Below are positions 46,073 to 55,527 of a stretch of 64,000 nt of DNA, piece after piece. The stretch spans positions 35,550 to 99,549 of the forward strand of contig NZ_SOEZ01000024.1 in NCBI RefSeq assembly GCF_004402215.1, given 5' to 3'. This DNA is from Cryobacterium tagatosivorans. Its GTDB lineage: Bacteria > Actinomycetota > Actinomycetes > Actinomycetales > Microbacteriaceae. The position numbers and the translations under genes were made by a program. The notes under the pieces were generated by a model. It made no database searches, had not been told where the DNA came from, and saw only the letters and a list, made by a program, of their open reading frames with translations. Numbering within the stretch: the stretch's first letter is position 1; every line of letters begins with the position of its first letter.

Positions 46073-46777
46073 TCAGCTGCCCCAGCGCCAGCGACGGGCC
46101 GTTGTGCCCGGCTCGGGCCGGCGCCAGCGCGGCCAGCTGCCGATCGCGCGCTGCTGCGGCAGGCTCCAGCCGTAGCGGGCGGAGAGCACCCGGATGACGG
46201 TGGTCGCGACCACGCAGACGATCCCGGCGATCGTGATCGGCACGTTGAGCAGGAAGAGCATGACGAGCAGCCCGCTGCCGACCCCTGCCGCCACGGCATA
46301 GTGCGAGCCGACGTGCATGACCGCGATCGGCACGTTGAGCATCATGTCCCGCACGGCCGAACCGCCGACGGCCGAGACGACCCCGACGAAGAGGGAGGGA
46401 ATCTCGGGCAGCCCGGCGGCGAGCGCCTTCGAGGTGCCGATGGCGCCGAACAGGCCGATCGTGACGGCGTCGAGCCCGATGATCAGCGGGCCGAGCCGGT
46501 TGAAGAGGCTCTGCAGCAGCATCCCGAGGAGCGCGGCGCCGGTCGCCACCGGGAGATACCAGTTGCTCTGCAGTGCCGCCGGGACGCCGCCGAGGAAGAT
46601 GTCGCGCAGGAGTCCGCCGCCGAGGCCGACCACGACGCCGATCAGGGCCACTCCGAGCAGGTCGAAGCGGGCATCCTTGAACCGGCCGGCGAACATGGCG
46701 CCCTGGATCGCGCCGATCCCGACAGCCGCGAGGTCGAGCCAGAGAGGAATGGTGAAGAGGGTGGAGGGCACCATCAA
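46073..46777 (-). CDS. TRIC-type cation channel (UPF0126) protein
   Basis: 234 residues with about six to seven hydrophobic segments in two repeats. Family blocks: VGIGAIQGAMFAGRFKDARF, GLGGGLLRDIFLGGVPAALQ, then the second copy VSAVGGSAVRDMMLNVPIAV. The repeated GGxxRD motif is the hallmark of bacterial TRIC homologs, which form trimeric monovalent cation channels. The C-terminus is short and basic. It is divergent from recO. Confidence 0.9.
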   Translation of the reverse strand: MMVPSTLFTIPLWLDLAAVGIGAIQGAMFAGRFKDARFDLLGVALIGVVVGLGGGLLRDIFLGGVPAALQSNWYLPVATGAALLGMLLQSLFNRLGPLIIGLDAVTIGLFGAIGTSKALAAGLPEIPSLFVGVVSAVGGSAVRDMMLNVPIAVMHVGSHYAVAAGVGSGLLVMLFLLNVPITIAGIVCVVATTVIRVLSARYGWSLPQQRAIGSWPRWRRPEPGTTARRWRWGS

Positions 46778-46850
46778 CTAGTACCACGCCCGGCGACCGG
46801 CCCGCCGCGCCCTTCACTCCCGACCCAGCCGATAGTGGGAGAATTGCGCC

Positions 46851-47573
46851 GTGCCTGTCTACCGTGATGAAGCCGTCGTGCTGCGCACCCACAAACTGGG
46901 TGAAGCCGACCGTATCGTCACCCTGCTCACCCGGCAGCACGGCAAGGTCCGCGCGGTCGCCAAGGGCGTCCGGCGCACGGCGTCGAAATTCGGCGCCCGG
47001 CTCGAACCGTTCATGGTCGCCGACGTGCAGCTCTACGAGGGCCGGAGCCTGGACATCATCACCCAGGCGGAGTCCCTCGGCTCCTACGGCGCCCTGATCA
47101 CGGCGGACTACCCCAGCTACACCGCGGCCAGCGTGATGGTCGAAACGGCCGACAAACTCACCGAGTCCGAGGGCTCGCTGCAGCAGTACCTGCTGCTCGT
47201 CGGGGCGCTCAGGTCGCTGTCCCGGCGGGAGCACGGTGCCGGGCTGACCCTCGACTCGTACCTGCTTCGTGCCCTCTCGATGGCCGGCTGGGCGCCGAGC
47301 TTCCAGGACTGCGCGCGCTGCGGCACGGTCGGCGACCATTCCGCCATGGTCGTGCAACTGGGCGGCATCGTCTGTGACAACTGCGCCCCGCCGGGTTCGC
47401 CGAGGCTCGACGGTGCCACGATCGCCCTGCTCAGCGCCCTGCTCACCGGCGACTGGGACCACGCGGCATCCACCGCGGAACGCACCCAGGCCCAGGCCAC
47501 CGGCGTCGTCGCCGCCTACACGCAGTTCCACCTGGAACGCGGCCTTCGATCACTGGAGCATGTCAGCAAATGA
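46851..47573 (+). CDS. recO: DNA repair protein RecO
   Basis: 240 residues. The N-terminal OB fold is [20 protein letters not shown] then [20 protein letters not shown]. The zinc site is formed by CARCG and CDNC (about residues 147 and 180). RecO works with RecF and RecR to load RecA on gaps. It overlaps uppS by four bases (ATGA), a standard actinobacterial arrangement after era and leuA. Confidence 0.95.
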   Translation: MPVYRDEAVVLRTHKLGEADRIVTLLTRQHGKVRAVAKGVRRTASKFGARLEPFMVADVQLYEGRSLDIITQAESLGSYGALITADYPSYTAASVMVETADKLTESEGSLQQYLLLVGALRSLSRREHGAGLTLDSYLLRALSMAGWAPSFQDCARCGTVGDHSAMVVQLGGIVCDNCAPPGSPRLDGATIALLSALLTGDWDHAASTAERTQAQATGVVAAYTQFHLERGLRSLEHVSK

Positions 47574-48388
47574 GCCTGAACCCCTTCAGCCCCAAGCCGA
47601 TCACCCACAAAAACGCCGTCCCATTCAAACCGCTGGACTGGACGGGCCTGTACCCTCCTTCGATGCCGGCGAGGGCGGTTCCCGAGCACGTGGCCGTCGT
47701 CATGGACGGCAACGGCCGGTGGGCCAATGCGCGCGGCCTGCCCCGGGTCGAGGGGCACAAGGCGGGCGAGGCGTCACTGCTCGACGTCGTCGCTGGGGCC
47801 ATCCAGATCGGCGTGAAACACCTCAGCGTGTACGCATTCTCGACCGAGAACTGGAAGCGCTCGCCCGACGAGGTGCGTTTCCTGATGGGCTTCAACCGGG
47901 ACGTGCTGCACCGCCGCCGGGACCAGCTGAACGAGTGGGGGGTCCGGGTGCGCTGGGCCGGCCGGAAGCCCCGGCTGTGGGCATCCGTCATCAACGAACT
48001 CCAGTTCGCCGAGGAACTCACCGTCGGCAACGACGTGCTCACCCTGACGATGTGCGTGAACTACGGCGGCCGCACCGAGATCACGGATGCCGTGCGCGCC
48101 CTCGCCGAGGACGTTGCCGCGGGCAGGCTGAAGCCGTCCGGCATCACCGAGAAGGCCATCCAGCGGCACCTGTACACCGCGGAGCTGCCCGACGTGGACC
48201 TGTTCGTGCGGAGCTCGGGGGAGCAGCGCACCAGCAACTTCCTGCTCTGGCAGAGCGCCTACGCCGAAATGGTGTTCCTCGACACGCTCTGGCCGGACTT
48301 CACCCGGGTGGACCTCTGGCGGGCCATCGAGCTCTACGCCTCCCGCAACCGCCGCTACGGCGGCGCCGTCGACACGCCGACCGCCTGA
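47570..48388 (+). CDS. uppS: Isoprenyl diphosphate synthase (cis-prenyltransferase)
   Basis: 272 residues. Conserved regions: [20 protein letters not shown] with the catalytic Asp, [20 protein letters not shown], and the C-terminal [20 protein letters not shown] and [20 protein letters not shown]. It makes the polyprenyl carrier for cell-wall synthesis at the membrane face. The long N-terminus before VVMDGNGRW suggests the decaprenyl-type enzyme, but chain length cannot be read from sequence. Coupled to recO. Confidence 0.95.
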   Translation: MSLNPFSPKPITHKNAVPFKPLDWTGLYPPSMPARAVPEHVAVVMDGNGRWANARGLPRVEGHKAGEASLLDVVAGAIQIGVKHLSVYAFSTENWKRSPDEVRFLMGFNRDVLHRRRDQLNEWGVRVRWAGRKPRLWASVINELQFAEELTVGNDVLTLTMCVNYGGRTEITDAVRALAEDVAAGRLKPSGITEKAIQRHLYTAELPDVDLFVRSSGEQRTSNFLLWQSAYAEMVFLDTLWPDFTRVDLWRAIELYASRNRRYGGAVDTPTA

Positions 48389-48425
48389 CGGGAATACTCC
48401 GGCTGCCCCTCGCGGTTGCGCCAGA

Positions 48426-49085
48426 GTGAGTGAAACCATCAAAGTAGACATCTGGTCCGACGTGCAGTGCCCCTGGTGCTACATCGGGAAGCGCAAGTTC
48501 GAGGCCGGGGCCGCCCTGTTCGGCGGGGAGATCGAGGTCGAATACCACAGCTTCGAGCTCGCGCCGGATACCCCCGTCGACTTCGACGGCAGCCCGGTCG
48601 ACTACCTCAGCCAGCGCAAGGGCCTGCCGCTCGCCCAGGTCGAGGAGATGCTCGAGCGTGTCACCGGCATCGCCGAAAGCGTCGGCCTGCACTACGACTA
48701 CGACTCCGTGCACCAGACCAACACGGTCATCTCCCACGAGCTGCTGCACTACGCCAAGTCCCGCGGGCGACAGCTCGACATGAAAGAGGCCCTGCTCAAG
48801 TCGTACTTCGTCGACGGTGGGCATGTCGGCCGGATCGAGGATCTCGCCGACCTGGCCGAGAGCATCGGTCTGGACCGGGCCGACGTCGTGCGGTCGCTCA
48901 CCGACCACGAGTTCCTGGCCGACGTCAAGGCGGACGTCGCCCAGGCCACCGCCTACGGCATCCAGGGTGTCCCGTTCTTCGTGATCGACGGACGATACGG
49001 CATCTCGGGGGCGCAGGATCCTGATACCTTTGCCCAAGCCCTCCGCCAGGTGCGGACCGACAAATCCGAGGAGCACAGCGCATGA
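48426..49085 (+). CDS. DsbA-family oxidoreductase (FrnE-like)
   Basis: 219 residues, start GTG 48426. The thioredoxin-fold active site is C15-P-W-C18 in IWSDVQCPWCYIGKRKFE. The helical insertion and the cis-Pro loop GIQGVPFFVIDGRYGISGAQ follow. There is no signal peptide, so it acts in the cytoplasm, as FrnE-like proteins do. Its TGA overlaps the ATG of a 37-residue cysteine-rich peptide gene (ATGA), a notable coupling of a thiol enzyme with a possible thiol substrate. Confidence 0.92.
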   Translation: MSETIKVDIWSDVQCPWCYIGKRKFEAGAALFGGEIEVEYHSFELAPDTPVDFDGSPVDYLSQRKGLPLAQVEEMLERVTGIAESVGLHYDYDSVHQTNTVISHELLHYAKSRGRQLDMKEALLKSYFVDGGHVGRIEDLADLAESIGLDRADVVRSLTDHEFLADVKADVAQATAYGIQGVPFFVIDGRYGISGAQDPDTFAQALRQVRTDKSEEHSA

Positions 49086-49195
49086 CTGACGCAACCACCA
49101 CCCAGGAAGTCCCCACCGACGTCACCGTCCCCCAGATCGAGCTGCTCGGCCAGTCCGGCGGCGGCTGCTGCGGCGGTTCCGCCTGCGGTTCATAG
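49082..49195 (+). CDS. 37-residue cysteine-rich peptide coupled to DsbA-like gene
   Basis: ATG at 49082 lies inside the stop overlap with the DsbA-like gene, so it is read by re-initiation. The product starts MTDATTTQEVPTDVTVPQIE and ends LLGQSGGGCCGGSACGS, with three cysteines in the last nine residues. The N-terminal part is acidic and Thr/Val-rich. A CCGGSxCG tail could bind metal, be modified, or be a redox client of the enzyme. It also recalls precursor peptides with Gly/Cys-rich cores, but no maturation gene is nearby. Confidence 0.7.
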   Translation: MTDATTTQEVPTDVTVPQIELLGQSGGGCCGGSACGS

Positions 49196-49204
49196 CCTCA
49201 CCCC

Positions 49205-49267
49205 CCGCGAAACCGCAGTTGTGCGCGCTAAAACGCGCTCATATCAAGCACAACTGCGGTTTCGCGG
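49205..49267. repeat. Perfect 20-bp intergenic inverted repeat before dusB
   Basis: Arms 49205-49224 and 49248-49267 are exact reverse complements with the core CGAAACCGCAGTTGTGC. The 23-base spacer holds a second stem, GCGCG with CGCGC around CTAAAA. There is no T-run. dusB starts 32 bases after it, so it lies in or next to the dusB promoter. Confidence 0.8.
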
Positions 49268-49298
49268 TGGTATTTAAAGTCTGGGAGAATTGATCACG

Positions 49299-50480
49299 AT
49301 GACTCCCTCAGCCCTGACCACGCCGACGGCCCCGGCGGCCGCCCCGGCGCTCTCCATCGGCCCGCTCACTCTCGACGTGCCCGTCGTCCTGGCGCCCATG
49401 GCCGGCATCACCAACACCGCGTTCCGCCGGCTCTGCCGCGAATTCGGCGCAGGCCTCTACGTGAGCGAGATGATCACCTCCCGCGCCCTGGTCGAACGCA
49501 CTCCCGGCTCGATACGCCTGATCAACCACCACGAGAGCGAGTCGACGCGCTCCATCCAGCTCTACGGCGTCGACCCGAAGACGGTCGCCGAGGCGGTCAC
49601 CATGCTCGTCGCCGAAGACCGGGCGGACCACATCGACCTGAATTTCGGATGCCCGGTGCCCAAGGTCACCCGCAAGGGCGGGGGAGCGGCGCTGCCGTGG
49701 AAGCTCGGCCTGTTCCGGCAGATCGTCGAGGCGGCGGTGAAGGCCGCGGGACCGATTCCGCTGACCATCAAGATGCGCAAGGGCATCGACTCCGACCACC
49801 TCACCTACCTCGAGGCCGGCAAGGCCGCCGAGGGCGCAGGCGTCGCGGCGATCGCGCTGCACGCGCGCACGGCCGCCGAGTTCTACTCCGGCCAGGCCGA
49901 CTGGCCGGCCATCGAAAAGCTCAAGAACGCGATCACCGGCCCGCCCGTGCTCGGCAACGGTGACATCTGGTCGGCGGAGGATGCCCTGCGCATGGTCGCC
50001 GAGACCGGCTGCGACGGCGTCGTGGTCGGCCGCGGATGCCTCGGTCGCCCGTGGCTGTTCGGCGACCTCGCCGCGGCGTTCCGGGGCGACCTGTCGACCG
50101 CGAATATCCAGCCCGACCTCGGCCGGGTCGCGGCCACCTTCTACCGCCACGCCGAACTCCTCACCGAGTTCTTCGACAGCGAAGAGCGCGCCTGCCGCGA
50201 TGTGCGCAAGCACGTGGCCTGGTACTTCAAGGGCTACCCGGTCGGCGGGGACCTCCGCGCCAGCCTGGCCACGGTCGGCTCGCTGGCCCAGCTCGAGGAG
50301 CTCCTGGGCACCCTCGACGGCACCCAGCCCTACCCGGGCGAAGGAGCCGAGGGGCCTCGCGGCCGGGCCGGGACGCCCAAGCGAACGGCGCTGCCGGAGC
50401 ACTGGCTGGACTCCCAGGAACTGGCCGGCGCCGAACGCGCCAATCTGACCGAAGGTGAAGGGGACACAAGCGGTGGCTAA
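49299..50480 (+). CDS. dusB: tRNA-dihydrouridine synthase (DusB type)
   Basis: 393 residues from ATG 49299; a TTG at 49290, nearer the GGGAGA site, would add three. FMN-binding barrel with PVVLAPMAGITNTAFRRLCR at the start and the catalytic cysteine in NFGCPVPKVTRKGGGAAL. HARTAAEFYSGQADW and the phosphate-binding GNGDIWSAEDALRMV and GVVVGRGCLGRPWLF follow. It reduces uridines in tRNA D-loops. The C-terminal helical domain and an acidic tail follow. Its last eight bases overlap the start of dgt. Confidence 0.94.
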   Translation: MTPSALTTPTAPAAAPALSIGPLTLDVPVVLAPMAGITNTAFRRLCREFGAGLYVSEMITSRALVERTPGSIRLINHHESESTRSIQLYGVDPKTVAEAVTMLVAEDRADHIDLNFGCPVPKVTRKGGGAALPWKLGLFRQIVEAAVKAAGPIPLTIKMRKGIDSDHLTYLEAGKAAEGAGVAAIALHARTAAEFYSGQADWPAIEKLKNAITGPPVLGNGDIWSAEDALRMVAETGCDGVVVGRGCLGRPWLFGDLAAAFRGDLSTANIQPDLGRVAATFYRHAELLTEFFDSEERACRDVRKHVAWYFKGYPVGGDLRASLATVGSLAQLEELLGTLDGTQPYPGEGAEGPRGRAGTPKRTALPEHWLDSQELAGAERANLTEGEGDTSGG

Positions 50481-51723
50481 CGCTACGGGGTACGGCACGC
50501 AGGCCGAGGAACGCTGGCTACCGGAGGAGCACAGTTCGCGCCGCAGCGACTTCGCGCGCGACCGGGCACGACTGCTGCACTCCAGCGCCCTTCGGCGCCT
50601 GGCAGCGAAGACGCAGGTGCTCAGCCCGACGGCGGGCCTCGACTTCGCCCGCAACCGGCTCACCCACTCGCTCGAGGTCGCGCAGATCGGACGCGAGCTC
50701 GCCCTGCGCCTCGGCCTGGACCCCGACATCGTCGACACGGCCTGCCTCGCGCACGACATCGGTCATCCGCCCTTCGGCCACAACGGCGAGAAGGCGCTCA
50801 ACACCTGGTCGCTGGATGTCGGCGGGTTCGAGGGCAACGCCCAGACCCTGCGCCTGCTCACCCGCCTCGAACCGAAGGTCTTCGGTGACGACGGCCGCAG
50901 TTACGGTCTCAACCTCACCAGGGCGAGCCTCGACGCGAGCTGCAAGTATCCGTGGCCCGAGGACTCCTCGGTGGCCGACCCGAGCGGCCGCGCCAAGTTC
51001 GGCTTCTACGACGACGACGTCGCCGCCTTCGAGTGGCTGCGCCAGGGAGCGCCGGACCGGCAGCTCTGCATCGAGGCCCAGGTGATGGACCTCTCCGACG
51101 ACATCGCCTATTCCGTGCACGATTTCGAAGACGCCGTCGTCAACGGCTACGTGGATGTCGCCGCGCTCGGCAGCAGGGTCGACCACGACGAACTCGTGTC
51201 GTCGATGTACGAGTGGATCGGCGGTGAGCTCACCTACGACCAGCTGATCCGGGCGTTCGACCGCCTGGACTCGCTCGACGTGTGGCTCGACGGCTGGACC
51301 GCCGGCCGGCGAGACCAGGGGCGCCTGAAGAACCTCACCAGCCAGCTGATCGGGCGATTCTCCGGGGCGGCCGTGCGGGCAACGCGCGAGGCCTACCCGG
51401 CGGAAAGCCTCATCCGGTTCGGGGCGCACGTCGTCGTGCCGATCGAGATCCAGGCCGAGATCGCCGTGCTGAAGGGAATCGTGGCCGCCTTCGTGATGAC
51501 CCGGAACACTCGCAAGCCGATCTACGTGCAGCAGAGGCAGGTGCTCACGCTCCTCGCCGACGCCCTCCTCGCCACCGGCGACGCCCAGCTCGACCCCGGT
51601 TTCCGGGAAGACTGGCACGCCGCGCCGGACGACGCCGCCCGCAAGCGGGTCGTCGTCGACCAGGTCGCCAGCCTCACCGACCAGTCCGCGCTGGCCTGGT
51701 ACGAGCATCTCGTGCAGGACTGA
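50473..51723 (+). CDS. dgt: dNTP triphosphohydrolase (dGTPase-like)
   Basis: 416 residues from GTG 50473, 9 bases after AGGGG. The HD-domain metal site is in HSLEVAQIGRELA, and LAHDIGHPPFGHNGEKALN carries the HD pair. Later DLSDDIAYSVHDFEDAV supplies the last aspartate. It hydrolyses dNTPs to nucleoside and triphosphate, controlling the pool; the position before dnaG is usual in actinobacteria. Confidence 0.94.
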   Translation: MANATGYGTQAEERWLPEEHSSRRSDFARDRARLLHSSALRRLAAKTQVLSPTAGLDFARNRLTHSLEVAQIGRELALRLGLDPDIVDTACLAHDIGHPPFGHNGEKALNTWSLDVGGFEGNAQTLRLLTRLEPKVFGDDGRSYGLNLTRASLDASCKYPWPEDSSVADPSGRAKFGFYDDDVAAFEWLRQGAPDRQLCIEAQVMDLSDDIAYSVHDFEDAVVNGYVDVAALGSRVDHDELVSSMYEWIGGELTYDQLIRAFDRLDSLDVWLDGWTAGRRDQGRLKNLTSQLIGRFSGAAVRATREAYPAESLIRFGAHVVVPIEIQAEIAVLKGIVAAFVMTRNTRKPIYVQQRQVLTLLADALLATGDAQLDPGFREDWHAAPDDAARKRVVVDQVASLTDQSALAWYEHLVQD

Positions 51724-51749
51724 CCCATGGGCGGGACTAGCATTCAGCT

Positions 51750-53615
51750 ATGGCAGGCCTGATCCGACAAAGCGACATCGAAGAGGTCAAGGCCCGAACC
51801 AACATCGCCGACATCATCGGCGACTACGTCAGCCTCAAGTCCGCCGGCGTCGGCTCGATGAAGGGCCTGTGCCCGTTCCACGACGAACGCAGCCCCAGCT
51901 TCCACGTGCGCCCGCAGGTCGGTTTCTACCACTGCTTCGGCTGCGGCGAGAGCGGCGACGTCTACTCGTTCCTGCAGAAGATGGACCACGTCAGCTTCTC
52001 CGAGGCGGTCGAACGCCTGGCCGGCCGGGTCGGCCTCCAGCTGCACTACGAGGACGGCGGGGGAGCCCCCGACCACAGCAACCGCGCGCGCCTCCTCGCC
52101 GCCAACCAGGCCGCCGCCGACTTCTTCGTCGCGCAACTCGGCAGCCCCGGCGCGCAGGTCGGCCGCACCTTCCTCGGCGAGCGGGGCTTCGACGCCACGG
52201 CCGCCGAACGATTCGGGGTCGGCTTCGCCCCCAAGAGTTGGGATGAGCTCACCAACCACCTGCGCGGCAAGGGATTCTCCACCGAGGAGCTCACCCTCGC
52301 CGGCCTGGTCTCCAGCCGCGAGGGCTCCAGCGGCGTCTATGACCGGTTCCGCGGCCGGCTGGTCTGGCCCATCCGGGACATCACCGGGCAGACCATCGGC
52401 TTCGGCGCGCGCAAGCTGCTCGAGGACGACAAGGGCCCGAAGTACCTCAACACGCCGGAGACGCCGGTGTACCACAAGGCCCAAGTGCTCTACGGCCTCG
52501 ACCTGGCCAAGCGAGACATCTCCCGCAGCCACCAGGTCGTCGTGGTCGAGGGGTACACCGACGTCATGGCCTGCCACATGGCCGGGGTGACCACGGCCGT
52601 CGCCACCTGCGGCACCTCGTTTGGCGTCGACCACATCAAGGTGCTGCGCCGCGTCCTCGGCGACGACAGCCGCCTCGGCGAGGTGGTCTTCACCTTCGAC
52701 CCGGATGCCGCCGGCCAGAAGGCCGCCGTCCGCGCGTTCAGCGAGGAGCAACGCTTCGCCGCGCAGACCTTCGTCGCCGTCGGGCCGGACGGCCTCGACC
52801 CGTGCGACCTGCGCCTGCACCGCGGCGACGACGCGGTTCGCCGCCTCGTCGACTCGAAGAAGCCCATGTTCGAGTTCATGATCCGCCAGCTGCTCACCCA
52901 GTACAACCTCGACACGGTCGAGGGACGCGTCGCCGCCCTCCGCTCGGCCGCGCCGATCGTCGGCGACATCCGCGACCCCGCGCTCCGACCGGGCTACACC
53001 CATGAGCTCGCCAGGATGCTCGGCATGGACCTGACCGAGGTGAAGAAGGCCGTCTCGGCCGCCCAGGCCCGCGGCCGCGCCCCGGAGCCCGCCGCGGCGA
53101 ACAGACAGCTGGGCGACGGGGATAGCGCCCCCGTCGAGAAGCCCTTCTCGCTCCTCGAACTGCCGACCGACCCGGTCACCCGCCTGGAGCGGGACGGCCT
53201 GATGGCGATCCTGCAGCATCCGGGCGTCGTCACCCCTGAGCTGCTCGCCCGCGCGGTGCACACCACATTCGCCAACCCGTCCCTGGCCGTCGTGCGGGAC
53301 GGGATCCTTGCCAGCCTGCCGCACACCGCGTCCCCGGACTGGCTGGACCTCGTCGTCGCCGAGGTGCCGGATCAACTCGCGAACCTGGTCAGGCAGCTCG
53401 CCATGGCCCCGCTGCCCGAACGCACCCAGCGCGACATCGACCGCTACGTCCGTGACATCGTGATCGCCCTCGTCGACCGCGACCTGCTGCGCCAGAAGGC
53501 GGAGCTGCTGGGCAGGCTCCAGCGCACGGATGCCGCCAACCGCGAGGTTTACTCCACCCTGCAGCGTGAACTCGTGCGCGTCGAAGCCGAACGGCGCAAC
53601 CTCCGCGAGGAATGA
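51750..53615 (+). CDS. dnaG: DNA primase DnaG
   Basis: 621 residues, normal length. Zinc-binding domain: CPFHDERSPSFHV and YHCFGCGESGD. RNA polymerase/TOPRIM domain: VVVVEGYTDVMACHMAGVTT, TFDPDAAGQKAAVRAF and DPCDLRLHRGDDAVRRLVDS. The C-terminal helicase-binding part is helical (REVYSTLQRELVRVEAERRN). It makes primers for chromosomal replication; it is distinct from the element's own primase. Confidence 0.97.
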   Translation: MAGLIRQSDIEEVKARTNIADIIGDYVSLKSAGVGSMKGLCPFHDERSPSFHVRPQVGFYHCFGCGESGDVYSFLQKMDHVSFSEAVERLAGRVGLQLHYEDGGGAPDHSNRARLLAANQAAADFFVAQLGSPGAQVGRTFLGERGFDATAAERFGVGFAPKSWDELTNHLRGKGFSTEELTLAGLVSSREGSSGVYDRFRGRLVWPIRDITGQTIGFGARKLLEDDKGPKYLNTPETPVYHKAQVLYGLDLAKRDISRSHQVVVVEGYTDVMACHMAGVTTAVATCGTSFGVDHIKVLRRVLGDDSRLGEVVFTFDPDAAGQKAAVRAFSEEQRFAAQTFVAVGPDGLDPCDLRLHRGDDAVRRLVDSKKPMFEFMIRQLLTQYNLDTVEGRVAALRSAAPIVGDIRDPALRPGYTHELARMLGMDLTEVKKAVSAAQARGRAPEPAAANRQLGDGDSAPVEKPFSLLELPTDPVTRLERDGLMAILQHPGVVTPELLARAVHTTFANPSLAVVRDGILASLPHTASPDWLDLVVAEVPDQLANLVRQLAMAPLPERTQRDIDRYVRDIVIALVDRDLLRQKAELLGRLQRTDAANREVYSTLQRELVRVEAERRNLREE

Positions 53616-53792
53616 GGTGCCGCGCTTTCCGGCCGGGTTAGGTTGCAGCTCTGTAAAGATGCCTTGTGTATCCCCGAAGAACCGCTCATTCTGTGCTAGT
53701 TCTATCCATACAGCTATGCACGGCTGCCGTTACCGCGCGCCGCCGTGCACAAGTCACACCTATGGAATCACCTACAGGAAGAGGTTTCGGAT

Positions 53793-55430
53793 ATGACATC
53801 CGCATCCACAAACCGCAAGCGCGTTCTCGCTGCTTCGGCTGCCTTCGCAGCCGCAGCACTCGTGCTCGCAGGCTGCTCCGCTGGCGGCTCAACCGGCGGC
53901 GACACCAAGACCGGCGGGCCCATCACCATTGGGACCACGGACAAGGTCACCACGCTTGACCCGGCCGGTTCGTACGACAACGGTTCGTTCGCCGTGCAGA
54001 ACCAGGTCTTTCCCTTCCTGATGAACACCCCGTACGGCAGCCCCGACGTCGAACCCGACATCGCGACCAAGGCCGAGTTCACGGCTCCGACCGAATACAC
54101 GGTCACGCTGAAGCCGGGCCTCAAGTGGGCCAACGGCAACGACCTCACGTCCTCCGACGTGAAGTTCAGCTTCGACCGCCAGCTGAAGATCGCCGCCGAC
54201 AACGGGCCTTCCTCGCTGCTCTACAACCTCGCGAGCACCGCGGCACCGGACGACACCACCGTCGTCTTCACGCTCAAGGCCGCGAACGACCAGATCTTCC
54301 CGCAGATCCTGTCCAGCCCGGCCGGACCGATCGTCGACGAGGAATCCTTCTCCGCCGATGCCCTGACGCCCGACGACGACATCGTGGAGGCCAACGCCTT
54401 CGCCGGACAGTACGTCATCACGAGCTACGACTTCAACAACCTCATCGGCTACAAGGCGAACAAGGACTACGAGGGCCTCCTGGGAGCCGCGAAGACCGAC
54501 GTCGTCCGGGTCAAGTACTACACCGAGGCCTCGAACCTGAAGCTCGACGTGCAGGAAGGCAACATCGACGTTGCATTCCGCAGCCTGTCGGCCACCGACA
54601 TCGAGGACCTGCGCGGAAACGACAAGGTCAAGGTCGTCGACGGACCGGGTGGCGAACTCCGCTACATCGTCTTCAACTTCGACACGCAGCCGTTCGGTGC
54701 GAAGACCGCCGATGCCGACCCGGCCAAGGCACTCGCCGTCCGCCAGGCCGTCGCCGACCTCGTCGACCGTGCGGAAATCGCCGACCAGGTCTACAAGGGC
54801 ACCTACACGCCGCTGTTCTCCTACGTGCCCGACGGCCTGACCGGCGCCACCGAGTCCCTCAAGGGCCTCTACGGCGACGGCGACGGCGGACCGGATGCCG
54901 ACAAGGCGAAGGCCACCCTCGAAGACGCCGGCGTGACCACCCCGGTCGAGCTGAACCTGCAGTACAACCCGGACCACTACGGCCCCGGCTCCGCCGACGA
55001 GTACGCACTCGTCAAGGACCAGCTGGAGTCATCCGGACTGTTCTCGGTCAAGCTGCAGTCGACCGAGTGGGTTCAGTACGCCAAGGACCGCACCACGGAC
55101 GCCTACCCGGCGTACCAGCTCGGCTGGTTCCCGGACTACTCGGACGCTGACAACTACCTGACGCCGTTCTTCCTCAACGAGAACTTCCTGAAGAACCACT
55201 ACAAGGACCAGGAAGTCAACGACCTGATCCTGAAGCAGGCCGTCACCTCCGACCCGGCGGAGCGCACCAAGATCATCGAGGACATCCAGGACAAGGTCGC
55301 GGCCCAGCTGTCGACCGTGCCCCTCCTCCAGGGCGCGCAGGTTGCTGTCACCGGAACCGACGTGACGGGCGTCAAGGACACGCTCGACGCGTCCTTCAAG
55401 TTCCGTTACGCCGCGTTGGCCAAGGGCTAG
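53793..55430 (+). CDS. ABC transporter solute-binding lipoprotein (peptide type)
   Basis: 545 residues from ATG 53793. A lipoprotein signal peptide (KRVLAASAAFAAAALVLAGC) puts the lipidated Cys near residue 29. The mature protein is a family 5 binding protein: GPITIGTTDKVTTLDPAGSY, then GLKWANGNDLTSSDVKFSFD and late KALAVRQAVADLVDRAEIAD and TYTPLFSYVPDGLTG. It should deliver peptides or similar ligands to the permeases encoded downstream. The 177 bases after dnaG hold its promoter. Confidence 0.93.
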   Translation: MTSASTNRKRVLAASAAFAAAALVLAGCSAGGSTGGDTKTGGPITIGTTDKVTTLDPAGSYDNGSFAVQNQVFPFLMNTPYGSPDVEPDIATKAEFTAPTEYTVTLKPGLKWANGNDLTSSDVKFSFDRQLKIAADNGPSSLLYNLASTAAPDDTTVVFTLKAANDQIFPQILSSPAGPIVDEESFSADALTPDDDIVEANAFAGQYVITSYDFNNLIGYKANKDYEGLLGAAKTDVVRVKYYTEASNLKLDVQEGNIDVAFRSLSATDIEDLRGNDKVKVVDGPGGELRYIVFNFDTQPFGAKTADADPAKALAVRQAVADLVDRAEIADQVYKGTYTPLFSYVPDGLTGATESLKGLYGDGDGGPDADKAKATLEDAGVTTPVELNLQYNPDHYGPGSADEYALVKDQLESSGLFSVKLQSTEWVQYAKDRTTDAYPAYQLGWFPDYSDADNYLTPFFLNENFLKNHYKDQEVNDLILKQAVTSDPAERTKIIEDIQDKVAAQLSTVPLLQGAQVAVTGTDVTGVKDTLDASFKFRYAALAKG

Positions 55431-55468
55431 GCGGTTCAGAGACTAGAGTCTTCTCTAGTTCGGTAAGC

Positions 55469-55502
55469 GGGGGTGCCCGGCGTTTCTTCGCTGGGCGCCC
55501 CC
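55469..55502 (+). terminator. Stem-loop between binding protein and permease genes
   Basis: GGGGGTGCCCGGCG pairs completely (with two G-T wobbles) with CGCTGGGCGCCCCC around TTTCTT, followed by GAATCTTTG. A partial terminator at this point is common and keeps the binding protein more abundant than the membrane parts. A smaller stem, CTAGAG with CTCTAG, lies at 55443-55459. Confidence 0.7.
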
Positions 55503-55527
55503 GAATCTTTGTAATCGTGAGGTAGGA

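Noticed and set aside
44520..47531. 1003-codon open frame on the minus strand
   Set aside because: It runs through the MFS, TRIC and recO regions in the wrong frame and its translation is Arg/Gly/Pro-rich noise.
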